The position numbers and the translations under genes are program-made. 41,632 nucleotides of DNA, from the NCBI GenBank assembly GCA_021201295.1, contig JAJQFE010000055.1, positions 1 to 41,632 on the forward strand. Reading direction: 5' to 3'. The notes beneath the pieces were generated by a model. It did not search any database, was not told the DNA's origin, and worked only from the letters and a program-made list of their open reading frames with translations. This document shows positions 37,245-41,632 of this stretch, in pieces. The stretch is from Tannerellaceae bacterium (lineage in GTDB: Bacteria; Bacteroidota; Bacteroidia; Bacteroidales; Tannerellaceae). Position 1 is the stretch's first letter. Every line of letters begins with the position of its first letter.

Positions 37245-39710
37245 ATGGAATATACAGTTAAAAAGATTGCCAGAATCATAGGAGCCCAGTCTGATATTTT
37301 TCCTAATGAAAAGATCAGTATTCTCCTGACAGATAGCCGCCGGTTATCTTTTCCGGAACAAAGCCTTTTTTTTGCCTTAAAGACTCATACGAATAATGGT
37401 CATAAATATATCCGGGAACTTTATAACCTCCGGGTAAGATATTTTGTGGTAAGTGAAAAAACTCCTGATATGGATGCTATGCCGGAAGCCTCTTTTCTGG
37501 TGGTAAAAGATACCTTACAGGCTTTGCAGAAGCTGGCTGTTGCTCACCGGAAGAATTTTCATATCCCTATAATCGGGATTACCGGGAGTAATGGAAAAAC
37601 CATTGTCAAAGAATTTTTGTATCAACTCTTGCATAATGAGTTCAATATTGTCCGTTCTCCGCGGAGTTATAATTCCCAGATTGGTGTTCCTTTGTCTGTT
37701 TGGCAGATGACGAAAAAGAACACCTTAGGGATTTTTGAAGCAGGTATTTCCCAACCGAATGAAATGGAGAAACTTCAGCCGATCATTCAGCCGACTGTCG
37801 GTATTATTACCAGTATCGGAGAAGCACATCAGGAGAATTTCCTCTCTCTGAATGAAAAATGCCTGGAAAAACTTATTTTATTTAAAGACTGTGAGGCTAT
37901 TATTTATAATGCGGATGATGTGTTTATCAGTAATAGTATGGAAGCTGCCTGTCTCTCCCATAAAGCCATTACTTGGAGCCGGACCGATACGGATGCTCCC
38001 CTGTATATAGAAGCGATCACGAAAAAGCAGGAGGAGACAGTGATCCGTTGCACATTGTTAGGTCTGACAATTACTTATGTAATTCCTTTTACGGATGATG
38101 CTTCTATCGAAGATGTCATTCATTGCCTGGCGTTAATGCTGTATCTGAAGCCTACTACTGTCAATGAGGTAAAACGGTTTGCCAGACTCGAACCTGTAGA
38201 TATGCGACTGGACGTGAAAGAAGGGATAAATAATTGCATCCTGATTAATGATACCTACAACTCTGACATTAATTCGTTGGACATTGCCCTGGAATTTTTG
38301 CAAAGTCGTAGTATAGGGAAAGAAATGAAAAGGACTTTAATCCTTTCTGATATTCTGCAATCCGGGAATTTACCTAAATCATTATATAAAAAGGTGGCCG
38401 AGTTAGTGCGAAGAAAAAAAATTGACCGCATTATCGGGATTGGACGGAACCTGAAAGAATATGGAGGCACATTTGATATGGAGAAGGAGTTTTTCCTTAC
38501 TACTGACCAATTTCTTGCCTCACCTGCTATCCGGAGTTTTAAAAATGAAGTGATCCTATTGAAAGGCTCCCGGCATTTCCATTTTGAAAGGATATCTGAG
38601 CTTTTGGAAAAAAAAGTACATGAAACGATTCTGAAGGTAAATTTAGATGCAATTATACATAACTTTAACTATTACCGGTCCAGGCTGAAACCTGAAACCC
38701 GGATCATCTGTATGGTGAAGGCATTCGGGTATGGCGCCGGCTCGTATGAATTGGCAAAAACCTTACAGGAACATCGATGTGACTGTCTGGCGGTTGCTGT
38801 GGCGGATGAAGGAAAGGAGTTAAGGAGGGAAGGCATATCCATACCTATTATGGTGATGAACCCGGAATTTAATAGTTTCCATATGCTATTTGAGAACTAT
38901 CTGGAACCGGAAGTATATAGTTTCCGGTTACTGAATGCTTTGATCCGGGAAACCGAACGAAGAGGAATCACTCATTATCCGATTCATATAAAAATCGATA
39001 CGGGAATGCACCGGTTAGGTTTCCATGGGGAAGATATTTCCCTGATTGTCGGGCTGATAAAAAACCAGAGTGGGATAGAGGTACGTTCGGTGTTTACCCA
39101 TCTGGCAGGGAGTGACTCTCCGGAACTGGATTCCTTTACTGTAAAACAACACGAAACATTTATAGTTATCGCCACTCAGCTGGAGGATGAATTAGGCTAT
39201 CCGGTTCTGAAGCATATGCTGAATTCTGCTGGTATTGAAAGATTTCCGGAGTATCAGATGGATATGGTTCGTTTGGGCATCAGTCTGTATGGGATCAGTG
39301 CTTCCGGTGAGAAAGGATTGCGAAATGTATCCACTTTAAAAACGACGATCCTGCAGATACAGGATATTCCGGAAGGAGATTCCATAGGATACGGAAGAAA
39401 AAGTTATGTAGACCGCCCTTCCCGGATTGCCATCCTACCCATCGGGTATGCCGATGGATTGAACCGGCATTTAAGTAATGGAAAGGGAGAAGTACTAATC
39501 AATGGTAGCCGTTGCCCGGTGATCGGAAATATCTGTATGGATACCTGCATGATTGATGTCACGGATATAGAAGCCAAAGAGGGAGATACAGCTATTATTT
39601 TTGGAGAAGAACTACCGGTTACGGACCTATCGGATCGGTTAGATACGATACCTTATGAAATCCTGACCACGATCTCTCCACGTGTAAAAAGGGTATATTA
39701 CCGGGAATGA
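37245..39710 (+). CDS. murF-alr: Bifunctional MurF ligase / alanine racemase
   Basis: An 821-residue fusion. Residues 1 to about 455 are MurF (UDP-MurNAc-tripeptide--D-alanyl-D-alanine ligase) with the ATP-binding motif GITGSNGKTIVKEFL. Residues about 460-821 are alanine racemase with the pyridoxal-phosphate Lys in CMVKAFGYGAGS, the MDMVRLGISLYG block and the catalytic Tyr in DSIGYGRKSYV. It therefore makes D-Ala and attaches D-Ala-D-Ala to the muropeptide. This fusion is known in Bacteroidales. The intact 2.5-kb frame contrasts with the broken gene just upstream. Confidence 0.95.
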   Translation: MEYTVKKIARIIGAQSDIFPNEKISILLTDSRRLSFPEQSLFFALKTHTNNGHKYIRELYNLRVRYFVVSEKTPDMDAMPEASFLVVKDTLQALQKLAVAHRKNFHIPIIGITGSNGKTIVKEFLYQLLHNEFNIVRSPRSYNSQIGVPLSVWQMTKKNTLGIFEAGISQPNEMEKLQPIIQPTVGIITSIGEAHQENFLSLNEKCLEKLILFKDCEAIIYNADDVFISNSMEAACLSHKAITWSRTDTDAPLYIEAITKKQEETVIRCTLLGLTITYVIPFTDDASIEDVIHCLALMLYLKPTTVNEVKRFARLEPVDMRLDVKEGINNCILINDTYNSDINSLDIALEFLQSRSIGKEMKRTLILSDILQSGNLPKSLYKKVAELVRRKKIDRIIGIGRNLKEYGGTFDMEKEFFLTTDQFLASPAIRSFKNEVILLKGSRHFHFERISELLEKKVHETILKVNLDAIIHNFNYYRSRLKPETRIICMVKAFGYGAGSYELAKTLQEHRCDCLAVAVADEGKELRREGISIPIMVMNPEFNSFHMLFENYLEPEVYSFRLLNALIRETERRGITHYPIHIKIDTGMHRLGFHGEDISLIVGLIKNQSGIEVRSVFTHLAGSDSPELDSFTVKQHETFIVIATQLEDELGYPVLKHMLNSAGIERFPEYQMDMVRLGISLYGISASGEKGLRNVSTLKTTILQIQDIPEGDSIGYGRKSYVDRPSRIAILPIGYADGLNRHLSNGKGEVLINGSRCPVIGNICMDTCMIDVTDIEAKEGDTAIIFGEELPVTDLSDRLDTIPYEILTTISPRVKRVYYRE

Positions 39711-39741
39711 TTGTATATCTTGCACATTATGACTACTTTTG
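39711..39741 (+). promoter_or_regulatory. fabI promoter
   Basis: TTG (39711-39713), a 20-base spacer and TACTTTTG (39734-39741) fit the Bacteroidales consensus. The leader before ATG 39765 is short, about 17 bases. Confidence 0.55.
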
Positions 39742-39764
39742 TGCCGAAAACAAAATAAAAAGGT

Positions 39765-40622
39765 ATGAGTCATAATTTATTGAAAGGCAAGCGTGGGATT
39801 ATCTTTGGTGCACTGAATGAGATGTCTATTGCCTGGAAAGTGGCAGAAAGAGCAGTTGCGGAAGGTGCTGTGATCACATTGAGTAACACTCCTATCGCAG
39901 TTCGTATGGGTGAATTGAATGCATTGGCTGAAAAACTGAATGCAGAGATCATTTTGGCAGATGCTACGAATGTGGAAGAGTTAAACACCGTATTTGAGAA
40001 GTCTGTGGACATCCTGGGTGGTAAAATTGATTTCATATTACATTCTATAGGTATGAGTCCCAATGTACGTAAGAAACGTACCTATGATGATCTGGATTAT
40101 GGAATGTTGGAAAAGACATTAGACATATCCGCTATCTCTTTCCATAAAATGCTTCAGGTTGCCAAAAAACAGGATGCCATGGCAGAGTACGGATCGGTGA
40201 TTGCTTTAAGTTATGTAGCTGCGCAACGTACATTTTTCGGATATAATGATATGGCAGATGCCAAGAGCCTGCTGGAGTCTATTGCGCGTAGTTTTGGTTA
40301 TATCTATGGCCGTGAAAAAAATGTACGGATCAATACTATTTTCCAATCGCCAACACCTACTACTGCCGGTAGCGAAGTTAAAGGGATGGAAGACCTGATG
40401 GACTTCTCTAATAAAATGAGTCCGTTAGGGAATGCGACAGTAGATGAATGTGCGGACTATTGTATTACCTTATTTTCAGACCTTACCCGTAAGGTAACGA
40501 TGCAGAACCTTTTCCATGACGGAGGATTCTCCAGTATGGGCATGAGTCTTCGTGCTATGAACCAGTATAGTAAGGGATTGGAAGACTATACGGATGAAAA
40601 TGGTAATATCATATACGGATAA
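39765..40622 (+). CDS. fabI: Enoyl-[acyl-carrier-protein] reductase FabI
   Basis: Last step of fatty-acid elongation. 285 residues, short-chain dehydrogenase fold. The N-terminus GKRGIIFGALNEMSIAWKVA carries the NAD-binding glycines. The Tyr-x6-Lys catalytic pair lies in FFGYNDMADAKSLLESIA, giving the FabI form of the motif. It has its own promoter and is followed by a hairpin at 40624-40661 and the Sua5-family gene. Confidence 0.94.
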   Translation: MSHNLLKGKRGIIFGALNEMSIAWKVAERAVAEGAVITLSNTPIAVRMGELNALAEKLNAEIILADATNVEELNTVFEKSVDILGGKIDFILHSIGMSPNVRKKRTYDDLDYGMLEKTLDISAISFHKMLQVAKKQDAMAEYGSVIALSYVAAQRTFFGYNDMADAKSLLESIARSFGYIYGREKNVRINTIFQSPTPTTAGSEVKGMEDLMDFSNKMSPLGNATVDECADYCITLFSDLTRKVTMQNLFHDGGFSSMGMSLRAMNQYSKGLEDYTDENGNIIYG

Positions 40623-40623
40623 A

Positions 40624-40661
40624 CCTGATTGTGAATTGATAGTGGATCATTAATAATCAGG
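40624..40661 (+). terminator. Hairpin after fabI
   Basis: CCTGATT (40624-40630) and AATCAGG (40655-40661) pair over a 24-base interval. No U-tract follows, so termination is uncertain. Confidence 0.35.
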
Positions 40662-40753
40662 AAACATCTGCTGATATATATGGGTTATATGATTGGCTGA
40701 ATAAAATATAAGGATGCACTGAATATAAATCATCCATTATCAATTTTAAAAAT

Positions 40754-41361
40754 ATGCTGGTAAAGATTTATTCACAAAACCCGAATCAGCGGGAAATTAC
40801 TAAGGTGGCAGACATCGTACGGGAAGGGGCCTGGTGATATATCCTACCGATACCGTATATGCGATAGGTTGTGATGCACTCAATGTGCGGGCAGTGGAAA
40901 AAATCTGTCAGATAAAAGGGATTAATCCACAGAAAAGTAATCTATCCATTATCTGTTCAGATTTATCTAACCTGAGTGAATATGCTAAAGTGAGTAATGC
41001 CGCCTTTAAACTGATGAGAAAAAACCTGCCCGGACCTTTTACCTTTATTTTGCCAACCAGTAGTTTACTTCCTAAAATATATAAAAACAGGAAAGAGGTA
41101 GGGATCCGTGTACCGGATCATACGATTGTCCGTGAACTGGTGCAGGAACTGGGAAGTCCTCTTCTTACTACTTCCATACATGATGAGGATGAGATCATTG
41201 AATATACTACTGATCCGGAACTGATCTATGAAAAATATGCACATCAGGTTGATGTGGTAATCGATGGCGGATATGGAGGACTGGAGCCTTCTGCTGTGGT
41301 GGATTGTACGACAGATGAGTTTGAAATTATCCGTCAGGGCAAAGGGACCTTACATTATTAA
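40754..41361 (+). pseudogene. Sua5/YciO/YrdC/YwlC-family protein, frameshifted
   Basis: A threonylcarbamoyl-AMP synthase-type (Sua5/YrdC) protein, about 202 codons, expected in synthesis of the tRNA base t6A. Translation starts at ATG 40754 (MLVKIYSQNPNQREITKVAD). The frame breaks at the G4 run 40826-40829; with one more G it reads VREGGLVIYPTDTVYAIGCD, the family signature. The remaining SEYAKVSNAAFKLMRKNLPG and PSAVVDCTTDEFEIIRQGKG are normal. If a second Sua5 gene does not exist elsewhere, loss of this essential function would be surprising, which argues for a sequencing error here. Confidence 0.85.
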
Positions 41362-41367
41362 GTCCCG

Positions 41368-41382
41368 TAGTACCGGGTACTA
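41368..41382. repeat. Palindrome after the Sua5-family gene
   Basis: TAGTACC (41368-41374), one base and GGTACTA (41376-41382) are perfect arms. An A-tract follows on the plus strand. Confidence 0.45.
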
Positions 41383-41390
41383 AAAAAGCC

Positions 41391-41416
41391 AAGGCTTATA
41401 CTATACTATAAGTCTT
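41391..41416 (+). terminator. Probable terminator after the Sua5-family gene
   Basis: AAGGCTTATA (41391-41400) and TATAAGTCTT (41407-41416) form a 10-bp stem with one G-T pair and a 6-base loop, 30 bases after the stop codon. A weak U-run (TTTTT) appears about 15 bases later. Confidence 0.5.
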
Positions 41417-41433
41417 AGTCTTCTGTGTACTTT

Positions 41434-41604
41434 TTAACAAACCCCACTGGAAACATCCGGATCAGAGATGTTGTCCGGATTTTCCCGGATAGTCGCCGGA
41501 TCTTTTTCCTGCCGGGTTTCCCTTATATTTTCTTTTGTCTTTTCAGAAGGTTGATTAGACACATTTTCCAGTTTTCCTGTAGGCATATTTTTTTCCGTAT
41601 TCAT
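41434..41604 (-). CDS. Possible small hydrophilic protein
   Basis: A 56-codon minus-strand frame from ATG 41604 to TAA 41434 encodes MNTEKNMPTGKLENVSNQPS followed by a charged, Pro- and Asn-rich tail ending VSSGVC. There is no signal, membrane segment or known family. AAGAAG lies just before the ATG. It convergently faces the Sua5-family gene and its terminator. It may be real or chance. Confidence 0.4.
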   Translation of the reverse strand: MNTEKNMPTGKLENVSNQPSEKTKENIRETRQEKDPATIRENPDNISDPDVSSGVC

Positions 41605-41632
41605 ACTTCTTTTATTTATAATGTTTACCAGA

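Noticed and set aside
1-41632. CRISPR array, insertion sequence, prophage, tRNA, rRNA, toxin-antitoxin or retron.
   Set aside because: I looked for regularly spaced repeats, transposase or integrase motifs, cloverleaf-like sequence and phage genes and saw none. This was done by eye, not by a search program.

Overview
The window looks like chromosomal DNA from a member of the order Bacteroidales (phylum Bacteroidota). The evidence is family content: a SusC/SusD pair with a DUF6377 regulator, a lipoprotein TamA variant (TamL) beside TamB, a MurF-alanine racemase fusion, a GSCFA protein and a stand-alone PASTA protein. Several promoters also fit the Bacteroidales form TTTG-N19/20-TAnnTTTG. I cannot name the genus from sequence alone; a gut or oral Tannerellaceae/Dysgonomonadaceae-like organism is a guess.

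Layout. 1-2500: an AT-rich TonB-linked outer-membrane receptor, unlike its neighbours in base composition. 2626-5581: two Gfo/Idh/MocA oxidoreductases around a convergent YjbQ gene, then a small unrecognised reading frame. 5597-12560: tamB and tamL, an envelope translocation pair. 12790-22838: a compact alpha-glucan utilisation locus (DUF6377/SusR-like regulator, SusC, SusD, lipoprotein GH13 amylase, SusA-like neopullulanase) closed by a strong bidirectional terminator. 22978-27289 (minus strand): rpmH, then PASTA protein, rluD, ddl and an acyltransferase. 27744-33439: PPOX flavoprotein, a lipoprotein with a very short collagen-like segment, serine acetyltransferase, an RNA guanine-N2 methyltransferase and dipeptidyl peptidase IV. 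33504-39710: purD, a polytopic membrane protein, YqaA, GSCFA and murF-alr. 39765-41632: fabI, a Sua5/YwlC gene and a possible small minus-strand ORF.

How the genes fit together. The sus block imports and degrades starch-like glucans: SusC/SusD capture and import, the surface or periplasmic lipoprotein amylase cuts, and the periplasmic neopullulanase finishes. ddl and murF-alr supply D-Ala and D-Ala-D-Ala to peptidoglycan, fabI and the acyltransferase serve lipids, and tamB/tamL serve the outer membrane.

The most striking property is the number of broken reading frames. I count about 16 single-base indels, nearly all explainable as run-length changes in short homopolymers, plus 6 in-frame stop codons, spread over ten genes. 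Many other genes, including murF-alr, ddl, fabI, purD, DPP IV and tamL, read through without interruption. Uncorrected sequencing or assembly error and true gene decay both remain possible. I found no CRISPR array, phage, insertion sequence, tRNA, rRNA or clearly new defence or biosynthetic system.
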